This document shows positions 13,155 to 24,331 of a DNA stretch of 64,000 nt, in pieces. The stretch is from NCBI GenBank assembly GCA_014898415.1, contig RCTD01000009.1:1674001-1738000 (forward strand), given 5' to 3'. The DNA comes from Stromatinia cepivora. Taxonomy: Eukaryota; Ascomycota; Leotiomycetes; Helotiales; Sclerotiniaceae. Under the pieces are notes generated by a model. That model did not search any database. It was given only the letters and a program-made list of their open reading frames with translations, and had not been told where the DNA came from. The stretch's first letter is position 1. Each line of letters opens with the position of its first letter. Made by a program: the position numbers and the translations under genes.

Positions 13155-14170
13155 GAGTTGAGCCTCTCTATCGCTCAATTCATAAGAACCTCCCTCCCCC
13201 ATTAATCAACATCATCTATTCATTTCTAGATATATATCTATATATCCATCCATCTCCGTACAGTATCAAAACTTCATGAATCTTGATCAATCAGTATGGA
13301 GCATTAACTGCTTCTAATCTCAATATATTAGATCTCCATAAAGTGAGTGGTTTGGACCTTTTGGTTCAGTAAGTTTATACCGAGGTAATTTAATCTGAAT
13401 CTGGACCTGTAGGATATCGATATATATATATATATATGAAGTGTTACAGAATAGAGTGTTACAGAGTGACGGTAATTACAACTCCATCATGTATGTTATA
13501 AACCTTAACTTAAACTTTAACTTCATTTATAATCTTATTCTTATTTTTATTTTCATTTTCGAGCACCAGTATGAGATTGATTTTAACTTTTAAGTAATTA
13601 CCTAGATGATCATTGATTAGTACCGGTACTCAGTTGGATTTTGGAGGGATGGATCATGGAAGGGATGGGATTATGCTTGAATTTTTATATTGGCAATGTT
13701 GTGAAGTAAAGGGTGAGATGGTATGAAATAAACGACTTTCGAGCGCAGCGAGCAAATGGGGGTTTGGGGGCTTGCCCCCATTGATATAATAAAGCAAACG
13801 ATTGATAGTATTGAGATGCGCATACTGGAATGTAAGTAGTGCGTGTCGCGGAGGTAAGATTAGAATTGAAGTTGTTGATTAATGAATGAATGCAGCAAGT
13901 AGTACTTCTATTTTGAATTTTTGACATTTACAAGATGGATTTTATTCACGTTCACGGGATGCAATAACTCACAAGCAGAATCAAAGGGGAAAATATATAT
14001 CGAATAAATATAATGCAATGATTTATTTGCGGTTGGAAAAATAATTACAAGAATGAATCTTTATCTTCTTTGGTCATCTACTCATGCCCTCTCCTCTGCT
14101 CTACCTCTTATCCTCTCCCCCTGATCTTCTAACTCCCCATATCCTTACATCGACTTCCATAATAAACCAT
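13155..14170. other. Gene-free stretch with simple repeats and a G-rich hairpin
   Basis: It holds a TA repeat at about 13430-13447 and the hairpin listed at 13741-13780. An 80-codon frame on the minus strand crosses the hairpin but has no family resemblance and is probably chance. The end near 14100 should hold the 3' UTR of the GH45 gene. Confidence 0.45.
13741..13780. repeat. GAGCGCAGCGAGC block followed by a G/C hairpin
   Basis: A 40-bp G+C-rich island in A+T-rich surroundings: GAGCGCAGCGAGC, then TGGGGG TTT, then the perfect short stem TGGGGG-CTTG-CCCCCA. Its composition differs sharply from its neighbours, which suggests a dispersed repeat or the end of a small inserted element. The class is unknown to me. 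Confidence 0.5.
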
Positions 14171-15215
14171 TTACTCAGCGTCGCAAGTATTATCTTCTCC
14201 ACCAGATGGAGTAGAAGCAGATGTAGAGTGAGGAGCAACAGTCGACCTAGTCTTTGAAGATGCATGTGGAGTAACCGGTGCTGCGGCGGAGGAAGTAGGT
14301 ACAACAACTGGCGTGGAGGATGAAGAGCTAACTGGAGCAGCTACTACGGGAGCAGCTGAAGAGGAAGAGGAAGAACTAGCGACTTTAGCAACGGGAGAAG
14401 CAGATGCGCTTCCCGATGCATCAGGGGCAGGCATTCTTGAATCATCAGCTCTCTTGCATCCAGTGCTCTTAGTCAAGGCAGCTGGACATTCAACTTGTTT
14501 GAAGTTGACGGTTGGGTTATCGGCTCCTTCGAACCATCCAAATCGGAAGTTACATCCTGGTTTGAGGGCAGCGGGGAAAGAGGAGCATGCTGATGCCGAA
14601 GAAACACCACCGTATTGGGAACCCCAACCGGAAGATGGAGCTCCGAATTCGGTGGTGCATCCGTTGAAGATGCCGACACCTCCTCCTGGAATGGCGAGAT
14701 CGAATTGGTTGGAGCCGAGATCACCACCGGTGTTACTGTAAACGAAATTATGTTAGACAATGGACTTTGAAGAAGGGTAAGTGATATGAAGGAGATTCAT
14801 GTACTTACGTAGCTTGAACAATCATCTTCTTGCCAGCAAGAGCAGTGCTGGTGAAGGTCAATTCGTAACAAGCACAACACCATGATGATTCACTTCCACC
14901 GGCAATATTGACGGCAGCATATCCATATGCCAAGTTATCGGAAACGGCCCATGGAGATTGATCTGAGCACATGTAGGAGGTTCCTCCGTTACATCCCGAA
15001 ACAGCCATGCCGGTAGGGTCGGAAAGAGGAGAGTCTTTAACATTACAGGTTCCAACAGGGGTAGAACCAGATGCGAGAGTGGCTTTGCCGGACCAGGCAC
15101 AAGATGGTTTACAACAATCCCAGTAACGAGTCGTGGTACCGGAGCCGGAAGCTTGAGCATTGACTTGAAGGAAGAAGGGGAGGAGAGCGATGAGAGTCTT
15201 CATTGGGAGCTGCAT
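14171..15215 (-). CDS. Secreted endo-1,4-beta-glucanase, GH45
   Basis: A glycoside hydrolase family 45 cellulase, which cleaves internal beta-1,4 bonds of cellulose outside the cell by an inverting mechanism. Exons 15215-14809 and 14735-14171 (donor GTAAGT, acceptor TTTACAG) give 323 residues. Seen: a signal peptide ([16 protein letters not shown], cleavage near residue 20); the GH45 signature [13 protein letters not shown] with the catalytic Asp at about 33; many paired cysteines; [17 protein letters not shown] with Asp at about 141 and 148, corresponding to the Asp114/Asp121 region of the Humicola enzyme. After the catalytic domain comes a long Ser/Ala/Val/Pro-rich tail with no cellulose-binding module, which could be an O-glycosylated linker that has lost its CBM. 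The start at 15215 has a second ATG four codons later. Confidence 0.93.
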
Positions 15216-15460
15216 TTTGATCTTGGATTTGGAAGATTGAGATGTTGGATTGAAAGATTCTTGGATTAATCTGGTCACGGACCGGATATTTGATGTATAG
15301 ACAAAGATATTTATTTACTTGAAAAGAACTCAACTTGGAGTTTGTATGTGAAAGATGCGAAAGATTTGCGAAAAGAGCGTGATATTCAACAATGAACGTG
15401 AGGTGCAAAGGTGCTTGAGAGAAGAAGAGAAAGAGAGACCTACGACGAGGAGAGATTGTA

Positions 15461-15470
15461 CCTTATAAAC
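15461..15470 (-). promoter_or_regulatory. TATA-like box upstream of the GH45 gene
   Basis: On the minus strand the sequence reads GTTTATAAGG, about 250 bp before the GH45 start codon. It is followed by a C/T-rich stretch (about 15410-15455) of the kind common at fungal transcription starts. A match to GTGGGG near 15935 could be a CreA-type site, but a single copy has no weight. Confidence 0.35.
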
Positions 15471-16921
15471 ATCTGACAATTCACCATTGTAATTGTCAAG
15501 AAGGTTTTCCAATTAATTTATTTTAATCTATTTCATCTCTCTATCTTGTATATTGGAAACAGTGGCGTGGTGGAAAGTATCGTAAGCGAGTTGTATTACA
15601 GCCAAATCAGCATACCCCTGATATCAATCCTTGATAACATACAAGGAATTAAACGATCATTAATTCGGTTTATTCGGATATGATGAAATTAATTTACTTG
15701 ACCCAGTAACATTGAAGTCTATATTTAAAGGTTGGTCTCCTTAATTCATCTCACCGTTCGTACCTGCATATGAAATTCTTCTTTTGTGGATTGTGCCTCC
15801 AATCAAGCATTTATTGAAATTGGATCATGCCAAGTTCAGTCAAGCTTTTGTGATAAGGGAAAATCGATTGAATGTCTCGACTCCAATGGTTTCTCGATTT
15901 ACTTTAAAAAAGAGGAAACTTGGGAGATTGAAGTGGGGTTTGTAATACACTAATATCCACATTAAAAATGATCTAGGAGCCTTTTCATTATAGAAAGTTC
16001 TGATCCGGACTCACCGTATACTAAGCGAAATCGCACCAAAATTGACGATTTTTCGGTTTTTTCAAATCTTTGTTATTTATATAAAATCTATATTTCATAT
16101 AAAAATAATTTGTCGGAATATGAATCACGTGCATGGTAAGGATGGTAGGGATCACGTGCCCACTAGTGCTCGCATTAGTGCCTCGGCACGCACCATTATA
16201 TAGTTCTCACCTTCTATAGATTCTAGCTCTTTAGACAAATCAAAATATATCAACTATCAAAAGTATTTTATATTCGTTGATAAGCTTCATTTCCCTGTAT
16301 ATAATTGTCCTAATACTGATCAGTTTTTTATAGTGATATTACAAATCAGATATTGGAAATTGGTACGAAGAGTTACAAATTCTAAGTCTATTTTGATTCT
16401 GCCCTTGTAATTGGATAAAGGTATTTCGTTATAAAATGAAGTATTTTTATATTAAAGAATAAATCTTTAATTATTAAACAATTCAAAAGAATCGAAGGAT
16501 CAAGAACAGCAGTCACCTAATAGTGAATTTGGAGTTCACTTCTTGATTCTGTGACGCACAAGAGCCGTAGTAGAGCTGAATAAACAGGGTCAATTATGTT
16601 CCTTAGAATCTACAACTGAAGAACTATGGCTCGTAAGGAGCAACTAGATATATATACACAAATACCCATTCGTGAGCTGCGGGGCTGCGCATGCGTTATT
16701 AGGGTCACCATTTTACCATACTAAATCGTATGAATCGTAACGCATGTGCACGGACGATCAGCTCATTAATTGATATGGGAGATAAGAGGTATCACGTGAT
16801 TAGCCTCCTATGGTTCACGATTCGTGACACTATTAATATAACAATAATAATCTTTTCAAACAATTAATAACTTATGATCTCTTCATTAGAAGATAATCAT
16901 GATTGGAAATCAATAGAATTA
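15471..16921. other. GH45 upstream region grading into A+T-rich island
   Basis: About 1.45 kb without a recognisable gene. From about 15.9 kb the sequence becomes strongly A+T-rich, like the transposon remains that follow. A short frame at 16874-17062 overlaps the terminal repeat of the next element and is not a gene. Confidence 0.5.
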
Positions 16922-17538
16922 ACGTGGTTTATCACCGGGTCGCCAATATCACCGGGTCGCCACTTTTTATACTATTCAATCACCTCAATTTCAACACGCG
17001 ATATTTCAACGAATTATCATGGAAACATCATCAAAAGAAGCCCGAATCATCTTAATTATTGAAGCTATTCGTAAATCTAAAAATCTATCAATTATTAAAA
17101 CTGCAAAATTCTATATAATACCTCAATCTACACTACGCGATAGAATCAACAATCGAAGTAATCAAATGGAGATTCGAGCAAATAGTTATAAGATTATAGA
17201 ATTAAAAGAAGAAATGATTGTTCAATATATACTCGATATGGATTTAAGAGGATTTCTATCTAAATTGAAGAATATAAAAGATATAATAAATTATATTCTT
17301 GAATCGAGGGGTGCGAAACATATTGAAAAACTCTGGGCATATCGATTCGTAAAGCATCGAATCGAATTAAAGATACGTTTTAATCATATTTATGATTTTC
17401 AAAAAACTCTCTGTGAAGATCCTAAGTTCATTGAAGAATGGTTTCGATTAATTGCAAATATACAAACGAAATACAGCATTTTGGACAGCGATTTCTACAA
17501 TTTCGATGAAACAGACTTTATGATAAGGATTATATATA
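16922..17538 (+). mobile_element. Fot1/pogo-like transposon, 5' part (copy A)
   Basis: It begins at a TA with the terminal repeat ACGTGGTTTATCACCGGG, in which a block containing TCACCGGGTCGCC occurs twice. The frame from 17019 reads as the N-terminal half of a pogo/Fot1 transposase: a helix-turn-helix (psq-type) with IPQSTLRDRINN, then the CENP-B-type HTH and the first DDE-domain strand ILDSDFYNFDETDF. It stops where copy B is inserted; the matching 3' half is not found on the far side of copy B, so it was lost or was never present. It is A+T-rich, with many codons consistent with C-to-T decay. Confidence 0.8.
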
Positions 17539-19390
17539 ACGTGGTTTATCACCGGGTCGCCAATATCACCGGGTCGTCACTTTTTATACTATTCAATCAT
17601 CTCAATTTCAATATGCGATATTTCAACGAATTATTATAAAAACATTATCAAAAGAAGCCCGAATCATTTTAGTTATTGAAGCTATTTGTAAATCTAAAAA
17701 TCTATCAATTACTAAAGCTGTAAAATTTTATATAGTGCCTCGATCTATATTATATGATAGAATCAATAGTCGAAGTAATCAAATGGAGATTCGAGCAAAT
17801 AGTTATAAGATTATAAAATTAGAAGAAAAGGTGATTGTTCAATATATATTCGATATAAATTCAAAAGGATTTCCATCTAAATTGAAGAATGTGGAAGATA
17901 TAGTGAATTATATTTTTGAATCAAGGAATGCGAAATGCGTTAGGAAGTTCTGGATGTATCGATTCGTAAAGTGTCGAATCGAATTAAAGATATGTTTTAA
18001 TTGTGTTTATAACTTTCAAAAAACTTTCTGTGAAGATTCTAAGTTTATTGAAGAGTGGTTTCGATTGGTTGCGAATATGTGAACGAAATATAGCATTTTG
18101 GACAGCAATTTCTACAATTTCGATGAAATAGGCTTTATGATGGAGATTATATGTATAGCAATGATTGTTACTAATGCCGAGAGATGCGGTAGAAGTAAAT
18201 CAATACAGCTAGGCAATCGAGAATGGGCTATAGCAATAATATACGGAAATGGAAAGGATGAAACTATTCCTCCATTTCTAGTAGTTCAAAAACAAGTTTA
18301 TTTCTCTAATTGGTATACCGAAACGAATCTTCCTACGGAATGGGCTATTAAACCTATATCTAATGGATGAACAAATAATGAGATAGGTTTAGAATAGTTG
18401 AAACATTTCGACAAGTATATTAAGAATCGAAGAAAGGGCAAATATCGAATGTTGGTACTAGATGAATATGAAAGCTATGAATCAATAGCTTTTCAAATAT
18501 ATTACAAAGAGAACGATATTATATGTTTACGTTTACTATTGTATTCAAATCATTTAACTCAACCACTTGATGTTGATTGTTTTGGTAATCTGAAACGTTC
18601 ATATGGTGATCAAATTAATGGATTTATCAAGGTATATATCAAGCATATTTCGAAGATTGAATTCTTTATAGCTTTTAAAGCTGCATATGAAAAATCAATC
18701 ACTTCTCAGAATATGAAAGCAGGGTTTCGAGGAACAGATTTAATCCCATTTAATCCTGAAACTATACTCTCGAAATTAGATATTCGAATTCGCACACCTA
18801 CTCCCCCCTCTTTCGACTTAGATCAATGAATCTCTCAAACCCCTCGCAACCCAACAGAAGCTCTTTCTCAATCAATATTAATTAAATCTCGAATAATTCA
18901 TTATCAATCAAACTCCCCTACACCTATATTCGAAACTATACTAACTCTAACTAAGGGTACAAAAAGATTAGCTCATAAGAATATATTTTTAAATATAGAG
19001 AATCGTATATTTCGGATAGTAAATAAAGTATTAAACAAATGTCAACGCGCGAAAAAAACTCAATTACATCAAGGAGGAATACTCACTGGATAAGAGGCTT
19101 TTGATATATTATTTCAGCAAAAGATTGATATTTAGATTCAACGCGATAAACATCAAAAAAAAAAGGAATTTTAATAGAAAAGTATCTTTTAATTGATACT
19201 ATAATAAATACAGAAAAACAGGATATAATGCAAGAATTTATCAAAACAATATAATAGATCCTAGATTATTAAATTCTTAATAATTTTAATCAATTGATTC
19301 AATTGTTATTGAATAATATAGATTTAAAATGGTTGAATAGTATAAAAAGTGACGACCCGATGATATTGGCGACCCGGTGATAAACCACGT
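17539..19390 (+). mobile_element. Fot1/pogo-like DNA transposon, full-length but inactive (copy B)
   Basis: A 1852-bp element flanked by TA on both sides (17537-17538 and 19391-19392). Its terminal inverted repeats begin ACGTGGTTTATCACC at the left and end with the reverse complement at the right. It encodes a pogo/Fot1-type transposase in several broken pieces: the HTH region (17735-18082), the DDE core (FYNFDEIGF, then VLDEYESYES and LLLYSNHLTQPLDVDCFGNLK) and a C-terminal tail ending in KTGYNARIYQ, where relatives have a Cys/His zinc knuckle. The start codon region of copy A (ATGGAAACA) reads ATAAAAACA here, and several in-frame stops are present. All of this fits repeat-induced point mutation. 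Confidence 0.85.
17639..18829 (+). pseudogene. Decayed pogo/Fot1 transposase of copy B
   Basis: Open pieces at about 17650-18081, 18098-18369 and 18398-18829 are in order and homologous along their length to copy A and to DDE-1 transposases, but they are interrupted by stops (for example a TGA at 18080 where copy A has CAA) and lack the ancestral ATG. The acidic residues expected in the DDE site can be seen in FDE and LDEYESYE, but the product cannot be made whole. Beyond 18829 the same frame continues, with further stops, to the knuckle remnant near 19235. Confidence 0.8.
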
Positions 19391-19815
19391 TATAAGTGAT
19401 ATACTGACCAGTTTTGCGAATATATAAGATCAAAGCGATATCGATTTTACAAAATTTTGATATCTTATATATTTTGTTAAGTAATATCATTTTTCGTCTA
19501 TTCAATCTTTCAGATTTTCATTTTGGTTTGTTGATTATAATGAAAGCAATGTAATTGAAATGATATAAAAGAAATTTGATTTATTTTGAAAAAATAATTG
19601 AAAGTATATTAACAAAGCGAATTAAATAAGAAAGAATCCAATTCTGAAATCGTTATACAGAAAACCAAAATATTTCGAATTGGGATACATATTACACATT
19701 TTCGTTTTGTCATCAATCTTGTACAAGAAATCTATTAATAGAATTCTATCGAGAGAAGTATACTAACAGAAATAATACATCTTATATGGAATCAATAATA
19801 TAAGTTGAAAATAGA

Positions 19816-20040
19816 TTTCTATTAGATTTCTGTTAATAGATTTCTAACAATAGATTTCTAATAATAGATTTTTAATAATAGATTTCAATAACAAAAGATC
19901 TTAATATAGTTTAAATCTTTTAAGAAAACTTCTATTAGTAGATTTCTACCAATAGATTTCTAACAATATAAAATCTTAATGTAGTCCAAGTCTGTTTAAG
20001 AAAACTTTACTATTAGATTTCTATTAGTAGATTTCAACTC
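19816..20040. repeat. Degenerate tandem repeat of ATAGATTTCTAAT-type units
   Basis: A series of variants of the unit ATAGATTTCT(A/G)(A/T)(A/T)AAT occurs about a dozen times with irregular spacing. It could be a minisatellite or a RIP-altered repeat. The rest of 19391-20692 shows no gene. Confidence 0.6.
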
Positions 20041-20692
20041 ATTTAATCTAATAAATATTTTGATATAATAAAAAATTCGAAATGAATCGAATACTCGGTA
20101 TATATATTGATTGGTATCGATCATACTAATATATTCTGGAGTAGAATATACGATCATAAAACAACGATTTTCTCACACTAATCCGAGATAATATAATTAT
20201 GTATTTTGATTGTTTATAGGTTTCCGTTAAACTAAGGTTCGGTAGAAATCTTCCAGTAAATATATACTGTATAAACTTTTGAATATATTTGATGTCTTAA
20301 TAAGATATTCTCAAGCCAATAAGAGACAGAGTTGAAATACCGCCGGTATTCAAAATTCGATTATTATTGGCTAATAATGTAGCCCGCTTTTTATTAAGAC
20401 TATATAGCACGTGCCAGGAGCTTCTTGTCACGGATCACCATCATTCGGATAATTGCAGTAATATTAAATAGTATTCATTTCATATTATCTTATACTGCTA
20501 TAACTTATCGATGAAATGTCACACTCAAGAATACTGGGTAAAGTATCTTGTATTAGAAAATACTAAGCTAAGGAGAAAAGAAGAAGGAAAACAAGAGTAG
20601 AGAGTTTTCCTGTGATTAAATACAAACGGGGCATGCCACGTGACCCGGAGGTGTGAGGCGTCACATGAAAAGCCTAATAAAACCAACGATAA

Positions 20693-21133
20693 TGTTACGT
20701 GGTAACAGATAACCCGATAAGAGGAGCTTGGATTAAGAGAAAAAGCGCAGAAGATGTTACCGAATTAGTATGGTAATTCGGCCCTCTTTGCTTCATAGGG
20801 TTTCCTCATGAGCAGAAACCCTTACCATAGGTTCTGATCATTTCGATTCGTATGATCACGCATTATCAAGAGTCACATGCAAAGTCGACGGCCGATGTCG
20901 ATCATCGATTTCAGGAAGAACAATAAAGCATAGAGATCTATATATTCAGCATGAATTCCTTTTGTAGAGCTTCGTGCTCAAAATCAATCATTTAGTATTT
21001 ACATTACTATAGTTACGAATTGCAACCCCTCATTAGTTATTACTTTCGATTCCCTGCTTGAAACCTAGTTATAAACCTACCTCGAGTTCCTAGAGCACTT
21101 CCATGTGATCTAGAAGGCAAGATACTCGTAACA
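20693..21133. repeat. Solo LTR of a retrotransposon (441 bp)
   Basis: The unit begins TGTTACG and ends CGTAACA, so it has the TG...CA ends and short inverted termini of an LTR. It is flanked on both sides by the identical 5-bp sequence GATAA (20688-20692 and 21134-21138), the target duplication left by LTR integrase. A TATATATT-type box lies near 20940-20948. There is no internal retrotransposon sequence, so this is a solo LTR made by recombination between the two ends of a full element. Compared with the pogo copies it looks little decayed. Confidence 0.85.
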
Positions 21134-21576
21134 GATAAAAAGCCTAAGAAAACTCCCCCTAAAATAGCTTGATATCAAAATAAAGAAATAAGAATTGACT
21201 AATGAACAAAGTGTAGAATTTGAGCCATCCTAATTAGAAGATAAAGAAGCTTGTAGAAAGCTTGAGAATTAAGAAAAGGACTTCTGTGACGGAAACCCCT
21301 GCTTTCCTCCCACCTTTATTATATAAGAAACCTCAGGTAAGTTACATTAATCATGTTCACACATGATACGATTACTCAGGATTAGTATGCGATTTAGGTA
21401 GTCTGAGGATCAGATCCGAACAAGTACTATGTACCAAGGGTTATGTGTAATTGATTCGTGATTGCCAATTTTACCCGGGTTGTCACGTGGCCAAGCAGCA
21501 AAGTGTACACCATATTCAGAATGATAGGAATCTACCAATGTTAATAATTTCTGTTAAAACCTTCATATAAAGAAAC

Positions 21577-23800
21577 TTACTTATTTAAATAAGGAGGAAT
21601 GCTTGTTGAAAATAAATTCTTCGAATGAGTCTTTATTTCATCGATAGCCTTTAACGTTTGAAGATAATTCGGCAAGGTATCGTTGGTAATATTTGAATTA
21701 GAGTTCTCTTGTTGCTGTATTGGAGCACGAAATTCATCTACTAATCTTTGGTCAGATAGATTCACACTTTCCAAAGTTAATTTGGTTGAACAGAACTCCA
21801 TATCTTCTTTAAGCTTGTATCCGTTGGGTCTCCAGGATACTACAACGTTGATATCAATATCAACTTCGATACTTAAACGAAGCCAGAGTCGATACAAACC
21901 TTTTGTAGCAACTTTTCTAAATACATCAATATCGATATTCGTTATTGTTGATTCTATATAAAGAGTATCTATATTCCTATATTCGGATGCAAAATTTTAG
22001 AGACAGATTTTAGAAGTATAAGTTTCGGTATCTTTATTTGGAATATATATATCGATAAGAAGTAGATTCAAATTTTTAGCATTTATATCAATATCAAAGT
22101 AGATATCAACAATCTGAATGCCATCTGGAATAAGGATTCCCTAAAAGGTCATTAGTCAATAATCCTACTCAATCTTTCATAGATATGATTACCTCAATCA
22201 TAATCCTTTTGGCACAATTATAGAATTTAGATAATTTTGCATCCTCAATAGGCACTTTAACTCGCTTTGCAAGTTCTTTGCGATAACATTTGATCATTTG
22301 AATCAGAGTCATACGAGTATATCGACCTTTGATTAGTTGAAGATGATTAATCCAGTAATATAGATTGTGAACTACCGCGTTCCTATAAGTGTTTCTAGAT
22401 TAGCTTCTTTCAATCCGAAATTCCCCTTGTGTTGAATTGGTATTTATAATGACTGTTCTATCAAATGAATTACTTTTTTGTTATCGTTAATGATGTTCTT
22501 TTTTTTAAGTATAATGTATAAGTTATGTATTATACTAGGCACCTTGGAATTCCCTCCCGAGATTACAACAAGGTCCAAAGGTCTAATTATTTGAGCAAGA
22601 TGCTCGCCGATATGTCGGCAAGTTTTATCAATCGATGGTTTTATAATATAAGTTATACCCTCCCTTATTATTGAGTTAGCAATTGAAGATTATATTAAAG
22701 AAAGCTAACAATAAACTCACTCTGTTAATACAAATTGACCTTTACCATACGATACACTGAATGGATATTCTTCATCCTCAAAATCTGTTGTCCATTGTGG
22801 CTTTAATTGTAGATGGAAATGATTCACAAACGGGTTAAAGAAGGCCTGCTCTTTATCTGGAGTCATATTGATATCGAATTTGGTACGCAAGAGATCAATG
22901 AATCGTTCATCAAATGAATCCCCTTCAATCGTAAAGCCTATAATATTATTATCAGTATTAAATATACGGTTTTGGTTTTTATAATATACTTAAAGGGGAA
23001 CTCAATTCGTTAATCGCAGGTGGTCCTCCATTATATTTGAAGCAGATCTCGGAGATGGTTATATTCTATTTATTATAGATTAGTTAATCCACTTTTGTTT
23101 GGATCAGATCATTCACAGTTGTATTAGTTTCAAAATCAAAAATCCTACTTGCGATAATATAGTTCTGCTTTTTTTTAAAAACACTCTTTTTAGTATTGCT
23201 AATAATATTCTCGATTATTGGTAGATTTGTATAAGCAATATAATCGCTTTCATTATAGATATATATATTACCAAAACAATCTGCTCTTTAAATCAATGCT
23301 TGAAAATTCTGTACTTCCTTAATCTTGTAATACTAAAGTATTGAAAATACCCAGTCTTTTGTAGGCTGCCGCCCACTGTATTCTTTAATCGCATACTCGA
23401 TAGCGAACCTCAAGAAGTCTTCTGGGATCTGCTACACAGATCTCAGATGGAGATCATCCACTACATCAACCAGAGCAGCATAGACATAACCATAGCTTTC
23501 GGGATCTAGTAGAAGCGTAATCTTTACTCCAGATACAAGTTTTTGACGACAGCGTAGTTTAATGTAACCAAATGCCACAGGTTTGACTAGTTCATCGCCA
23601 TTGGATTCGTATATAATGTTTGTTGGCGCTTGAGAAACAAAAGATGGGGTATCTACTTGCGCTCCAGGATAGTTTCCGATTTCTCTGCAATCTTCGCCGC
23701 CTTCGATACTATAGGCTATGCGAAGACCTCCAGTGCCTAAATCGATATAGATATACTTTACTAGGCCTTTAGTTTGTTTTGTACCAGAGTTGATAGTCAT
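21577..23800 (-). pseudogene. Hsp70-like protein, decayed
   Basis: Scattered minus-strand pieces follow the order of fungal Hsp70-like (actin-fold ATPase) proteins. The first exon-like piece 23800-23432 has the phosphate-1-type motif IYIDLGTGGLRIAYSIEGG; near 22930-22730 the strand reads GDSFDERFIDLLRTKFD followed by PFSVSYGKGQFVL; near 22660-22500 it reads SIDKTCRHIGEHLAQ and LDLVVISGGNSKVPS; 22390-22180 reads as a helical segment ending in a stop. A C-terminal piece is 21897-21577. The pieces lie in different frames, some with internal stops (for example directly after 23432), and not all gaps can be explained as introns, so I call it a pseudogene. Composition is A+T-rich, as in the adjacent transposon relics. 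Confidence 0.5.
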
Positions 23801-24331
23801 TGTAAAAGATTAATATATGAGGTTGATAGTGTATCGAAGAATGAAGTAGATATTAGAAGGGAGATACTATTTGATGTATATATCGAAATTGAATAGATCG
23901 AATTACATCTTAAGGCATCTTTGGGCATACACTATTCAGATCCCTGTATATTTAAGATGTAAATCCACAATGCTATACAAGAATATTTATTTTGTGGAAA
24001 GTATCGATTACTATTTTGAATTTACATTTTCTGAAAGATTTCACCCATCCAATCTTCACATATCTTATTACGATACTCACAGTTTGATTGAGATGAAGAT
24101 TGGATAAATATTAAAATCGATTGAAGTTAAAGAAAGAAAACCAAATATGATAGGGAACAATTAATATTTGTATATGATGGGTGAATTCTTTCATAACAGT
24201 ATTTGAAGTACTGGATACACGATGAGATTATTGGAATCTGTATAATGCTGAAGTATCAATATATTAATTGAAGCTAATAAACCTGTACTATACATCCTGA
24301 AGCTTCTATCACCAAAAACGTATTTTTGGTA

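Noticed and set aside
13685..13927. An 80-codon minus-strand frame over the G/C hairpin
   Set aside because: No domain or splice support; its notable segment is just translation of the hairpin.
21287..21520. A second possible LTR, since TGTGACGG starts at 21286 after a purine-rich stretch and CGTCACA occurs at 20659
   Set aside because: The two stretches that would have to be paired LTRs do not resemble each other, and no target duplication was seen.
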